Below, piece after piece: positions 9,457 to 17,916 of a DNA stretch of 64,000 nt (within the stretch, counting starts at the first letter, position 1; every line of letters begins with the position of its first letter). Position numbers and translations under genes: made by a program. The stretch lies in the NCBI GenBank assembly GCA_036563505.1, contig DATCMH010000018.1, positions 20,034-84,033 of the forward strand, written 5' to 3'. The notes under the pieces are model-generated. The model was not told where the DNA came from, ran no database searches, and was given only the letters and a program-made list of their open reading frames with translations. The stretch comes from DATCMH01 sp036563505 (lineage in GTDB: Bacteria; Pseudomonadota; Alphaproteobacteria; Rhizobiales; Beijerinckiaceae).

Positions 9457-10668
9457 ATGACGATCAGCCGTCGCGAACTCATGGTCCAGGGCGTGGCCGC
9501 CGCGGCCGTGCTGAGTGCATCGCCTGGCCGCGCGCAAGGCGCCCCGATCCGGATCGGCGAGATCAATTCCTACACCGCCCAGCCGGCCTTCCTCAAACCC
9601 TACCGCCAGGGCTGGGAGCTGGCGCAGGAGCAGGTCAATGCGGCGGGCGGCGCGCTCGGCCGCAAGTTCGAGACCGTCTTTCGCGACGACGGCGGCAAGC
9701 CCGAGGACGCGGTGCGTCACGCCGGCGATCTCATTAACGCGGAGAAGGTGGACCTCCTCTCCGGCGGGTTCCTGTCGAATGTCGGCCTGGCGATCGCCGA
9801 CTTCGCCAACCAGAACAAGCGCCTCTACGTCGCTTCCGAGCCCCTCTCCGACGCCCTCGTCTGGGGCAAGGGCAATCGCTACACCTTCCGCCTGCGCCCC
9901 TCGACCTACATGCAGGCGGCGATGCTCGTTGAGGAGGCGGCGAAACTCCCGGCCAAGCGCTGGGCCCTCGTCGCGCCGAACTACGAGTACGGCCAGTCCG
10001 CGGTGCGGTGGTTCAAGGAGCTGCTCAAGAAGGCGAAGCCCGACGTGGAGTTCGTCGCCGAGCAGTTCCCGGCGCTGGGCCGCATCGACGCGGGCGCCAC
10101 GGTTCAGGCGCTGGAAGCTTCGAAGCCCGACGCCATCTTCAACGTGACCTTCGGTGCGGACCTGTCGAACTTCGTGCGCCAGGGCAACACCCGCGGCCTC
10201 TTCGAGGGCCGCACGGTGGTGAGCATGCTGACCGGGGAGCCGGAGTATCTCGATCCGCTCGGAGCCGAGGCGCCGGTGGGCTGGATCGTCACGGGCTATC
10301 CGCACGCCGACATCCAGACGCCGGAGCACGTCAAGTTCCGCGAGGCCTATCGGGCGAAGTGGAACGACTATCCGCGCCTCGGCTCGGTGGTGGGCTTCGA
10401 CACCATGAACTCCATCGCAGCGGCGGTGGCCAAGGCCGGCTCCGTCGAGACGGAGAAGCTCGTCGAAGCCCTGCGCGGCCTGCGCTTCAGCTCCGCCTTC
10501 GGCTCCGCCGAGTACCGGGCGGTCGACCACCAGTCGACGCTCGGTGCCTATGTCGGTAAGATCGCCGTCAAGGACGGGCGCGGCACCATGGTCGACTGGA
10601 CCTATCGGGACGGCGCCAAGTACCTGCCGAGCGACGAGGCTGTGAAGGCGCTTCGGCCCCAGAGCTGA
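9457..10668 (+). CDS. ABC transporter substrate-binding protein, HAAT/Liv type (Peripla_BP_6)
   Basis: 403 residues of a periplasmic binding protein of the branched-chain amino acid/aromatic acid (HAAT) class. The N-terminus MTISRRELMVQGVAAAAVLSASPGRAQG looks like a twin-arginine-type signal with cleavage after Ala-Gln-Gly. The mature part has the type I fold landmarks (IRIGEINS, FRDDGGKPEDAVRHAGDLI, VAPNYEYGQSAVRWF). It is first in an importer operon with the fused permease and two ATPases. The neighbouring catabolic genes and shared operator suggest that the ligand is nicotinate or a related aromatic acid. A ribosome site AGGAAGG precedes the ATG. Confidence 0.92.
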   Translation: MTISRRELMVQGVAAAAVLSASPGRAQGAPIRIGEINSYTAQPAFLKPYRQGWELAQEQVNAAGGALGRKFETVFRDDGGKPEDAVRHAGDLINAEKVDLLSGGFLSNVGLAIADFANQNKRLYVASEPLSDALVWGKGNRYTFRLRPSTYMQAAMLVEEAAKLPAKRWALVAPNYEYGQSAVRWFKELLKKAKPDVEFVAEQFPALGRIDAGATVQALEASKPDAIFNVTFGADLSNFVRQGNTRGLFEGRTVVSMLTGEPEYLDPLGAEAPVGWIVTGYPHADIQTPEHVKFREAYRAKWNDYPRLGSVVGFDTMNSIAAAVAKAGSVETEKLVEALRGLRFSSAFGSAEYRAVDHQSTLGAYVGKIAVKDGRGTMVDWTYRDGAKYLPSDEAVKALRPQS

Positions 10669-10742
10669 CGCCGCGCGGCGCTCGTCGCTGACCTTGGCGG
10701 CCCGGGAGCGCCGCTCGCCCCTCGGATGATGCGCCCGCGCCG

Positions 10743-12638
10743 ATGCTGGACCTGATCCTCACTCAGACCCTGAACGGCTTGGCCTCGGCCTCGTCGCTCT
10801 TCCTGGTGGCCTCGGGGCTCTCGATCATCTTCGGCGTCACCCGGATCGTGAACTTCGCCCACGGCTCCCTCTACATGCTGGGAGCCTATCTCGCCTGGAC
10901 CCTGGTCACGCGGTTCGGTCCGGCGAGCCCTCTCGGCTTCTGGGGCGGCGTCGCGCTCGCGGCGCTGAGCGTCGGCGTTCTGGGCCTCGTGATCGAGGTG
11001 CTGGTCCTGCGCCGGATCTACCGCGCGCCCGAACTCTTCCAGCTTCTCGCGACCTTCGGCGTCGTCCTGATGATCCAGGACCTCGCGCTCGGCATCTGGG
11101 GACCGGAGGACAAGCTCGGCCCCCGCGCCCCGGGCTTCAAGAGCTTCGTCGTCCTCTTCGGCAACCGCTTTCCCACCTACGAGCTCTTCCTCATCGCCGT
11201 CGGGCCGGCGGTACTGGCGCTCCTCTGGTTCGTGTTCAAGAAGACGCGTTGGGGCACCTTGGTCCGGGCGGCGACCCAGGACCGGGAGATGGTGGGCGCG
11301 CTCGGGGTCAATCAGCGCCTGCTCTTCACCACCGTCTTCGCCTTCGGCTCGGTGCTCGCAGGCTTAGGGGGCGCGCTGCAGCTGCCGCGCGAGGCCGTGA
11401 ACCTCCACATGGACCTCGCGATGATCTCCGAGGCCTTCGTCGTGGTGGTCGTGGGCGGCCTGGGCAGCGTGACCGGCGCCTATCTCGCCGCCGTCCTCAT
11501 CGGCGTGCTGCACGCCTTCGGGATCCTGATCCTGCCCAAAATCACCCTCGTCCTCGTTTTCCTCGTCATGGCCGTGGTGCTCGTGGTGAAGCCCTACGGC
11601 CTGATGGGAACGGCGCCGGTGGGCGCTGCCCTGCCCGCTGGGCCGCCCGCGCCGCTCCTCGGGCCGGCCGACCGGCTCGCGAAGGGGATCGGCGCGGCGG
11701 CCCTCCTCGTCCTCCTCGTCGCGCCCCTGGTGGTGGCCGACCACGTCCTCCTCACGCTCACGGAGCTCGCGATCTTCGCGCTCTTCGCCGCCTCGCTCCA
11801 TTTCATGATGGGGCCGGGCGGCATGGCCTCCTTCGGGCACGCCGCCTATTTCGGGCTCGGCGCCTACGGGGCGGCGCTCGGGGTCAAATGGCTCGGCGCG
11901 CCCATGGAGCCGGCGCTGCTGCTGGCCCCCTTCCTCGCGGGGCTGGCGGGCGCGGTGTTCGGCTGGTTCTGCGTTCGCTTGTCCGGCGTCTATCTCGCCA
12001 TGCTGACGCTGGCCTTCGCGCAGATCGCCTGGGCGACGGCGTTCCAGTGGGTCGACCTCACGGGCGGGGACAACGGCATCCTCGGCATCTGGCCCTCCGC
12101 CTGGGCCGCGTCGAAGATCGTCTACTACTATCTCGCCTTGGGCATCTGCCTCGCCGGGGTGGTGGCGCTTCGCCTCGCGATCTTCTCGCCCTTCGGCTAC
12201 GCGCTGCGCGCGGGCCGCGACAACCGCCTCCGGGCCGAGGCGATCGGCCTCAACGTCACCCGGATCCAGTGGGCGGCCTTCGTCATCGCGGCCGTCATGG
12301 CGGGCGTCGCGGGCGGGCTCTTCGCCTTCTTCAAGGGATCGGTCTTCCCGACCTATATGGCGATCCCGCGCTCGGTCGACGCCCTGCTCATGGTGCTGCT
12401 CGGCGGCGTCCAGACCGTGGCGGGGCCGGTCGTCGGGGCTTTCGCCTATATGGGCCTGAGCGAGCAGCTCATGAAAGCCACGATGTACTGGCGCTTCGTG
12501 CTCGGCCTTTCCATCGTGTTGCTGGTGATCCTCTTCCCGCAGGGGCTCGTCGGAACGGCGAACGCGCTGGCGGCGCGCTGGCCGTTCCGCACCGGAACGC
12601 GCCCGGCCGGGAAAGCGGCCCTGGAGCCGGGGCAATGA
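10743..12638 (+). CDS. Fused LivH-LivM-type ABC permease
   Basis: A 631-residue membrane protein in which both permease subunits of a Liv-type importer form one chain. Residues about 1-285 match LivH (SLFLVASGLSIIFGVTRIVNFAHGSLYMLGAY at the start and GGLGSVTGAYLAAVLIGVLHAFG near its end). Residues about 310-610 match LivM (GPGGMASFGHAAYFGLGAYGAAL; LFAFFKGSVFPTYMAIPRSVDALLMVLLGGVQTVAGPVVGAF). A short cytoplasmic linker lies at about 286-310. Separate genes are the rule, but such fusions occur in HAAT systems. Its stop overlaps the next start (ATGA). Confidence 0.93.
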   Translation: MLDLILTQTLNGLASASSLFLVASGLSIIFGVTRIVNFAHGSLYMLGAYLAWTLVTRFGPASPLGFWGGVALAALSVGVLGLVIEVLVLRRIYRAPELFQLLATFGVVLMIQDLALGIWGPEDKLGPRAPGFKSFVVLFGNRFPTYELFLIAVGPAVLALLWFVFKKTRWGTLVRAATQDREMVGALGVNQRLLFTTVFAFGSVLAGLGGALQLPREAVNLHMDLAMISEAFVVVVVGGLGSVTGAYLAAVLIGVLHAFGILILPKITLVLVFLVMAVVLVVKPYGLMGTAPVGAALPAGPPAPLLGPADRLAKGIGAAALLVLLVAPLVVADHVLLTLTELAIFALFAASLHFMMGPGGMASFGHAAYFGLGAYGAALGVKWLGAPMEPALLLAPFLAGLAGAVFGWFCVRLSGVYLAMLTLAFAQIAWATAFQWVDLTGGDNGILGIWPSAWAASKIVYYYLALGICLAGVVALRLAIFSPFGYALRAGRDNRLRAEAIGLNVTRIQWAAFVIAAVMAGVAGGLFAFFKGSVFPTYMAIPRSVDALLMVLLGGVQTVAGPVVGAFAYMGLSEQLMKATMYWRFVLGLSIVLLVILFPQGLVGTANALAARWPFRTGTRPAGKAALEPGQ

Positions 12639-13402
12639 GCGCGTCCCCGGTCCTGGAGGTGCGCGACCTCGCCCGCTCATTCGGCGGCGTCAAGGCGGTC
12701 GACGGCGTGTCGTTTCAGGTCGAGGCCGGACGCATGCTGGCGCTCATCGGCCCGAACGGAGCCGGCAAGACCACCTGCTTCAACATGCTCAACGGTCAGC
12801 TCAGGCCCGACCGCGGCGACGTGCTGCTCGAGGGCCGCTCCATCCGCGGCCTGCCGCCGCGGGCCGTGTGGCGGCGCGGGGTGGGCCGCACCTTCCAGAT
12901 CACCGCCACCTTCTCCTCGATGACGGTGCGGGAGAACGTTCAGATGGCGCTCGTCTCCCACGCGGGCGAGATCTGGCGTCCCTTCGGCCGCCTCGCCGAC
13001 CGCCACCGGGCCGAGGCCGAAGCCCTGCTCGATCAGGTCGGCATGCGCGATCAGGCCGACCGGGCCTGCGGGGTGCTGGCCTACGGCGACGTGAAGCGCG
13101 TCGAGCTCGCGGTGGCCCTGGCGAACCGCCCGAAACTCCTCCTGATGGACGAGCCCACCGCCGGCATGGCGCCGCAAGAGCGGATCGGCCTCATGGCGCT
13201 GACCGCACGCCTGGCCTCCGAGCAGGGCATCGCCGTGCTCTTCACCGAGCACGACATGGATGTTGTCTTCGCCCATTCCGACACGGTGCTGGTGCTCAAC
13301 CGCGGCGAGCTGATCGCGGGCGGGACGCCGGAGCAGGTGCGCCGCGACGCCCGGGTACGGGAGGTCTATCTCGGCTCCGGCGCCACCTCGGGAGGCCATT
13401 GA
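12635..13402 (+). CDS. ABC transporter ATP-binding protein (LivG-like)
   Basis: 255 residues. Walker A GPNGAGKT (about residues 39-46), LivG-type Q-loop region RTFQITATFSSMTVRENV, signature in the diverged form LAYGDVKRVELAVAL in place of LSGGQ, Walker B LLLMDEPTAGM, and the switch histidine in FTEHDMD. The diverged signature is normal for LivG-type subunits. It pairs with the next ATPase to energise the fused permease. The start overlaps the permease stop by four bases and the stop overlaps the following ATG, so it is co-translated with both. Confidence 0.93.
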   Translation: MSASPVLEVRDLARSFGGVKAVDGVSFQVEAGRMLALIGPNGAGKTTCFNMLNGQLRPDRGDVLLEGRSIRGLPPRAVWRRGVGRTFQITATFSSMTVRENVQMALVSHAGEIWRPFGRLADRHRAEAEALLDQVGMRDQADRACGVLAYGDVKRVELAVALANRPKLLLMDEPTAGMAPQERIGLMALTARLASEQGIAVLFTEHDMDVVFAHSDTVLVLNRGELIAGGTPEQVRRDARVREVYLGSGATSGGH

Positions 13403-14118
13403 TGGCCGTGCCCGCGATCCTGAGCGTGAAGGGCCTCGACGCCTATTACGACCGGGCGCACATCCTGCAGGGCGTCGGCTTCGAGGTCGCCCGCGGCGAG
13501 GTTCTGGCGCTGCTCGGCCGCAACGGCGCCGGCAAGTCCACAACTATGAAGGCGATCATGGGCCTCGTGCCGCCGGCCCGCGGCTCCGTGGCCTTCGAGG
13601 GGACGGAGATCGCGGGCCGAGAGCCCTTCGAGGTCGTGCGGCTCGGCATCGGCTACGTGCCGGAGGATCGGCGCGTCTTCTCCGAGCTCACGGTCATGGA
13701 GAACCTCGCCGTCGCCGAGCGCCCGGCCCGATCCGGCGCGCCGCGCTGGACGCCGGACCGGCTCTTCGCCCTCTTCCCGAACCTCGGCCGGATGCGCGAC
13801 CGGCCCGGCGGGGCCATGTCGGGTGGCGAGCAGCAGATGCTCACCATCGCGCGGACGCTCATGGGCAACCCGCGCCTCGTCCTCCTCGACGAACCCTCGG
13901 AGGGGCTGGCGCCCGTTATCGTCGAGGAGATGGCGCGGACGATCCGAGCCCTGAAGCAGGACGGGCTGACGATCCTGCTCTCGGAGCAGAACCTTCACTT
14001 CGCCGGGGCGGTGGCCGACCGCGCCGCGGTCATCGAGAAGGGCGCCATCCGCTTCGTCGGTACGATGGACGCGCTGAAGGCGGACGAAGGAGTGCGGTCG
14101 CAGTATCTCTCGGTGTGA
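13402..14118 (+). CDS. ABC transporter ATP-binding protein (LivF-like)
   Basis: 238 residues. Walker A GRNGAGKS, LivF-type GYVPEDRRVFSELTVMENL, signature MSGGEQQMLTIARTL, Walker B LVLLDEPSEGLAP and switch region LSEQN. It is the last gene of the importer operon, starting one base inside the preceding stop codon. Together with the LivG-like subunit it forms the ATPase heterodimer. The operon is followed by a dispersed inverted repeat and then by the convergent catabolic operon. Confidence 0.93.
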   Translation: MAVPAILSVKGLDAYYDRAHILQGVGFEVARGEVLALLGRNGAGKSTTMKAIMGLVPPARGSVAFEGTEIAGREPFEVVRLGIGYVPEDRRVFSELTVMENLAVAERPARSGAPRWTPDRLFALFPNLGRMRDRPGGAMSGGEQQMLTIARTLMGNPRLVLLDEPSEGLAPVIVEEMARTIRALKQDGLTILLSEQNLHFAGAVADRAAVIEKGAIRFVGTMDALKADEGVRSQYLSV

Positions 14119-14145
14119 AGGGCCGTCACGCCGATCCAACCTCCA

Positions 14146-14260
14146 ACCTCATCCTGAGGTGCGAGGCGAAGCCGAGCCTCGAAGGAGGGCTCCAGGACCG
14201 AAACCATCCCTGGAGTCCTCCTTCGAGGGCCGGCTGGTGCCGGCCGCCTCAGGATGAGGT
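14146..14260. repeat. Dispersed inverted repeat, CTCATCCTGAGG family
   Basis: Ends ACCTCATCCTGAGG and CCTCAGGATGAGGT flank a central part with complementary CTCGAAGGAGG and CCTCCTTCGAG. It sits between the convergent importer operon and the catabolic operon, where the hairpin could also end transcription from either side. A different family from the ATTCCGGGG elements; only one copy was noticed here. Confidence 0.8.
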
Positions 14261-14308
14261 GGATTGGGTGGGATCAGGATCGCTTCCAGCGGCGAGCTTA
14301 AACACCCC

Positions 14309-14893
14309 TCAGCGCAGCCCGTCCTCGCCCTTGATCTCATCCTTCGTCAGCCCGCCGACCCGGGGCAGCGGGCGGCCGCCGTCGGTGACGGCGACCGCGA
14401 CCACGATCTCGCCGGCCCGCGGCGCGTCCGCCACCCGCACCTCCATCCCGTCGAAATGGCTGCGGACGAAAGCCGCGTCCTTGTGCCCGAGGGGAATGTC
14501 GAGGGGCACGCCGAGCCCGCCCCGCTTCTTCGAGGACGGGATCAGCGCCGCGCCGCCGCCCAGCGCCTGGCGGACCGGTGCCCCGAGCTTCGGATGAAGG
14601 ATCGCCGCCGCGTGCTCCAACTCACCGTCCTCGCCGACCGCGGCCGCCTTGCCGTAGCTCTCGACCTGATCGCCGGGAATACCGAGCGCCGCGACGGCGC
14701 GCTCCGCCAGGAGACCGCCGAGTTCCTCGCCGATCGCCACGAGCTCAGCAAGGTCGTCGGCGTAGTGGCCGGCAAAGGGATTCTCGATGACGGCGACGGC
14801 GGCGGCGCGGCGCACCGGCGGGTCGACCACCCGGCCCACCTCCGAGCGGGTCTCCTCGACGACCGTGACGATCTTCCGGATGCGGGCGGGCAC
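14309..14893 (-). CDS. Amino acid synthesis family protein (AA_synth/DUF1185), second paralogue
   Basis: 194 residues of the AA_synth family, whose known structures have a chorismate mutase-like fold but no established reaction. Blocks shared with the neighbouring paralogue include NPFAGHYADDL, ESYGKAA, GELEHAAA, IPSSKK and VRSHFDGMEV, with a C-terminal VGGLTKDEI. The start is GTG with GGAGAGA 8 bases upstream. It is the last gene of the catabolic operon, 29 bases after its paralogue. Retention of two diverged copies suggests a hetero-oligomer or two sequential steps. The function is unknown. Confidence 0.85.
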   Translation of the reverse strand: MPARIRKIVTVVEETRSEVGRVVDPPVRRAAAVAVIENPFAGHYADDLAELVAIGEELGGLLAERAVAALGIPGDQVESYGKAAAVGEDGELEHAAAILHPKLGAPVRQALGGGAALIPSSKKRGGLGVPLDIPLGHKDAAFVRSHFDGMEVRVADAPRAGEIVVAVAVTDGGRPLPRVGGLTKDEIKGEDGLR

Positions 14894-14922
14894 GGCAGGT
14901 CTCTCCAGGATGGGGCAGGGTA

Positions 14923-15507
14923 TCAGCGCTGGCCGTCGAAGACGGAGATCTCGCTCGCCTTCAGGCCGCCGACCCGGGCATGGACCCGCGAGCCCGTCGT
15001 CATCACGAGGGCAAGCACCATCTCGTCGGCGCGCGGCCCGTCCGTGAGCCCGACCTCCATGGCGTCGAAATGGCTGCGCACATAAGAAGCGTTGATATGG
15101 GTGATCGGCACGTCGAGGCGCGTGCCCGGCCCGCCCACCTTCTTCGTCGAGGGCACGATGGCCTTGGCGTCGCCTAAGATCTCGCGCATGGCGTAGCCCC
15201 CCGGCACGTGCCAGAGCGCGCCGTGCTCGAGCTCGCCCGCAGCCCCCACGATCGCGCCCTTGCCGTAGCCCTGGACAGCCGCCGGATCGCCGCCGAGCGC
15301 GGCGAGGAGATCGCGGGCCATGGCGAGCCCTAAGGGCTTCAGGTCGTCCATGAAGGAGGCGATCTCCTCCACGTAGCGCCTCGCGAAGGGATTGCGGATC
15401 GCGGTCAGGATCGCGGCGCGGCGCATCGGGTGCTCCAGGGGCGGGCCGCCCTCGTGAAAGATGTCCTCGGTGGTCAGGAGCTGCTTGCGGATCGCGATGT
15501 CAGGCAT
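14923..15507 (-). CDS. Amino acid synthesis family protein (AA_synth/DUF1185), first paralogue
   Basis: 194 residues, the same length as the following gene and clearly homologous: NPFARRYVEEI, QGYGKGAIVGAAGELEHGA, VPSTKKVGG, INASYVRSHFDAMEV and VGGLKASEISVFDG. The ATG overlaps the UPF0280 stop by 8 bases, so it is translationally coupled to it. No signal peptide or membrane segment is present, so it is cytoplasmic. Its place in an operon with a Mo-hydroxylase and a 6-hydroxynicotinate reductase-like protein ties this uncharacterised family to N-heterocycle breakdown here. The specific reaction is not known. Confidence 0.85.
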   Translation of the reverse strand: MPDIAIRKQLLTTEDIFHEGGPPLEHPMRRAAILTAIRNPFARRYVEEIASFMDDLKPLGLAMARDLLAALGGDPAAVQGYGKGAIVGAAGELEHGALWHVPGGYAMREILGDAKAIVPSTKKVGGPGTRLDVPITHINASYVRSHFDAMEVGLTDGPRADEMVLALVMTTGSRVHARVGGLKASEISVFDGQR

Positions 15508-16405
15508 GGGCGAGGCTTCGCTGCGGAACGGGTTTCGTGAGCGGGACGGCGAGGCTCGCGCACCGGCCCTCGAGGATGCGCGTGACGCTCCCGCAATGAA
15601 GGGCCGCGGCTTCGATCAGGCCCGCATCGGCGAGGTTTTGCGCGCGACGCAGCCCTGCGTCGAGCGCCGCGGCGATCTCGTCCGGCCGCAAGGCGCCGAC
15701 GCCGACCGTCACGAGCCCATCCCTCAGATCGCTATCGGGCTGGAGCATCTGGGCCGGCACGCGGCGGATCGCGGGATGGCCTGGCAGGTCGACGGCGTTG
15801 GCGATCACGGTGGCCGCCGCGTCGGCCTGCGCCGCCGTGCGGGCGAGAACGGTCACGGCGTCGGCGATGCCGAGGGAATGGCTGCGCCCGCGCCAGCCGC
15901 TCGTCGCGACCCCGCGCGTTGCTTCCTCCGCACGAAGCACCGCCGATCCGAACAGGCTCGGAACGTCGGGCCGGTCGACGAGCCCGAGGGTCAGCGCCTC
16001 GCTGGGGGCGAGGTGGAGGGCGATGTCGCCGCCGTTGTTCACGTAGGCGCGGGCGAGCCTGGCCGCTCCCGTCATCGTGGCGAGGATCTCCTCGGCGACC
16101 GCTCCGGCCACCGCCGCCATGGGCGTGATGAAGGTCGAGGCCGCGAAGGGCTGGACGGCCTCTTCCATGCGCTGGGCGATCGGCCCGCGGCAGCGGCTCA
16201 CGCCTGGAACGGCGGGCGTCCGCAACGCAGCGAGCTCGCCGCAGAGCTCCTCCAGCACGCCCGCGAAGCGACGGGAGGCGGCCTGGTAAGCCGTGCGGAC
16301 GGCCGCGCCGTCGCCGAAGGCTTCGATCACGAGGTCGATGGGACCGTGCCACAGGTGCAGCCGACGCCCATCGGCGAGAAGCTGTCCCTGCGCGCCCTCC
16401 CTCAC
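15500..16405 (-). CDS. UPF0280 family protein
   Basis: 301 residues of the uncharacterised UPF0280 family, distantly ApbE-like. Visible blocks are FITPMAAVAGAVAEEIL, YVNNGGDIALHL and TSGWRGRSHSLGIADAVTVLA. ApbE proteins attach FMN to proteins or handle flavin, and the NNGGDIA segment resembles their nucleotide-binding region, so a flavin-linked role is possible but unproven. It begins with GTG inside the stop codon of the preceding gene (GTGA overlap). It is one of three unassigned genes in this operon. Confidence 0.82.
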   Translation of the reverse strand: MREGAQGQLLADGRRLHLWHGPIDLVIEAFGDGAAVRTAYQAASRRFAGVLEELCGELAALRTPAVPGVSRCRGPIAQRMEEAVQPFAASTFITPMAAVAGAVAEEILATMTGAARLARAYVNNGGDIALHLAPSEALTLGLVDRPDVPSLFGSAVLRAEEATRGVATSGWRGRSHSLGIADAVTVLARTAAQADAAATVIANAVDLPGHPAIRRVPAQMLQPDSDLRDGLVTVGVGALRPDEIAAALDAGLRRAQNLADAGLIEAAALHCGSVTRILEGRCASLAVPLTKPVPQRSLAHA

Positions 16406-17916
16406 CCGCGCGCCCTCCGCGGCACCAGCGGCCAGGGATTCTCCCGTTGGAAGGGCACCGGCCGGCGGTCCGCGCCCGCCGATAGCGATGCGAGAGGGCG
16501 CACGAAATCCATGTGGCCGCCGAGCGCCGCGTAATCAGCGAGGCTCATGGTGAACTCGATGGGGGCGACGAGCGCCGGCGTCGGGACGTAGCCGAAGGCG
16601 TTCGCCGGCGCCCGCGTCACGTCGACCATGAAGGTGATGCCGCCGCCCGGCCAGACATAGACCGGGGCGCCGCCGCAGGTGACGGTGGTCAGGGTGTCCT
16701 TGACCGAGCGGGTGAGGCGCACGGGGTTCTCCGTGACGCCGGAGCGCAGGGAGCCGCCGGCTCCGCCCATGAACAGCACCGTCGAGAGGGCCGGCTCGCA
16801 GTTCTCCTGGATGCGCTCGACGGAGAGGGCGAGGTCGGCCGGCAGCTCGCGCTCGACGGGCTGCAACGCCTCGTCGAGCTCGAAATAGCCGTGATGCTCG
16901 CCCGTGGTGCTCACCATGAAGAGGCGAAGCCCCGGCCAGGCCACCTTCGGGTCGAAGGGCCCGAGGATCGAGAGCGGGTCGGCGATGTCGGTGCCGCCCC
17001 AGCCGGTGCCGGGCTGCGCGACCTGGAAGTAGCGCCCGGGCGTGGAGCGCCGGCCCTTCATTTTCACCCCCGTCTCGGGGATGCCCAAAAGCTTGCCCGC
17101 CTGGTGCTCGGAGAGCACGCCGGTGATGTGATCGTCGACGACCACCACCTCGTCGGCCTTGCCCTCCCATTGCTTGGCGAACATGCCGATGGTGGCCGAG
17201 CCGCAGCCGACGCGCATGCGCTCCTCGCGCACCCCGCTCACGATGGGCGGCTGCCCCGCCTGGACCACGACGGTGGCTCCGTCATCGACGACGAGTTCGA
17301 CGGCCTTCCCGTTACACAGATCGAGCAGGGCCGCGCAGGCGACCCGGCCCTCCTTCTTCGAGCCGCCCGTGAGGTGATGCACCCCGCCGAGCGAGAGCAT
17401 CTGCGAGCCGTACTCGCCGGTGGTGACGTGCCCCACGGCCTCGCCCTGAGCGCGCACGATGCTGCGCTCGGGGCCGAGATAGCGATCGGTGTCGATCTTC
17501 GCCTTGACGCCGCAATAGCTGAAAATGCCCTCGGTCACGACGGTGACCATGTCGATGCCGTCGACCTCGGACGACACGATGAAGGGCGCCGGCTTGTAGT
17601 CGGGATAGGTCGTCCCGGCGCCGATCGCCGTCACGAAGGTATCGGGGCCGCCGACGAGGGACCCGTCCCACTCGCCGCGGTGGAACGGCACCACCGCCCC
17701 GCCCTGCGCCAAGGTCCGGTCGAGCACGACGTGCGGATCGACCCGGACCAGCTCGCCGTCGCGGTTAGCGTAGCGGTCGCAGGCGCCGGCGCCGCCGGGG
17801 CGGATGATGCAGAGCACGGGACAGGCATCGCAGCGGATCTTGCCGTCGGCGCTCTTCGCGGGCGGGAGAAGGTCTGGATCGGCGGGCGCGGCCGCGTCGG
17901 GGAGGAGGTCAGTCAT
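16402..17916 (-). CDS. hnr: 6-hydroxynicotinate reductase-like iron-sulfur protein
   Basis: 504 residues. Near the N-terminus Cys29, Cys32, Cys36 and Cys46 form a C-x2-C-x3-C-x9-C cluster motif (CDACPVLC...GACD), suitable for a 4Fe-4S centre. From memory this family is annotated as 6-hydroxynicotinate reductase, the enzyme of Eubacterium barkeri that reduces 6-hydroxynicotinate to 1,4,5,6-tetrahydro-6-oxonicotinate with reduced ferredoxin. The assignment is supported by the adjoining Mo-hydroxylase upstream and by an enamidase gene in the same regulon. It overlaps both neighbours (8 and 4 bases). An alternative is a reductase for another hydroxylated N-heterocycle. Confidence 0.75.
   Translation of the reverse strand: MTDLLPDAAAPADPDLLPPAKSADGKIRCDACPVLCIIRPGGAGACDRYANRDGELVRVDPHVVLDRTLAQGGAVVPFHRGEWDGSLVGGPDTFVTAIGAGTTYPDYKPAPFIVSSEVDGIDMVTVVTEGIFSYCGVKAKIDTDRYLGPERSIVRAQGEAVGHVTTGEYGSQMLSLGGVHHLTGGSKKEGRVACAALLDLCNGKAVELVVDDGATVVVQAGQPPIVSGVREERMRVGCGSATIGMFAKQWEGKADEVVVVDDHITGVLSEHQAGKLLGIPETGVKMKGRRSTPGRYFQVAQPGTGWGGTDIADPLSILGPFDPKVAWPGLRLFMVSTTGEHHGYFELDEALQPVERELPADLALSVERIQENCEPALSTVLFMGGAGGSLRSGVTENPVRLTRSVKDTLTTVTCGGAPVYVWPGGGITFMVDVTRAPANAFGYVPTPALVAPIEFTMSLADYAALGGHMDFVRPLASLSAGADRRPVPFQRENPWPLVPRRARG

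Noticed and set aside
11249..13402. A 717-residue frame ending in an ABC ATPase.
   Set aside because: Residues before the ATPase start at 12635 are an out-of-frame reading of the fused permease gene.
14146..14260. Rho-independent terminator only.
   Set aside because: The long nested dyad with conserved ends fits a dispersed repeat; there is no T-run. It may still attenuate transcription.
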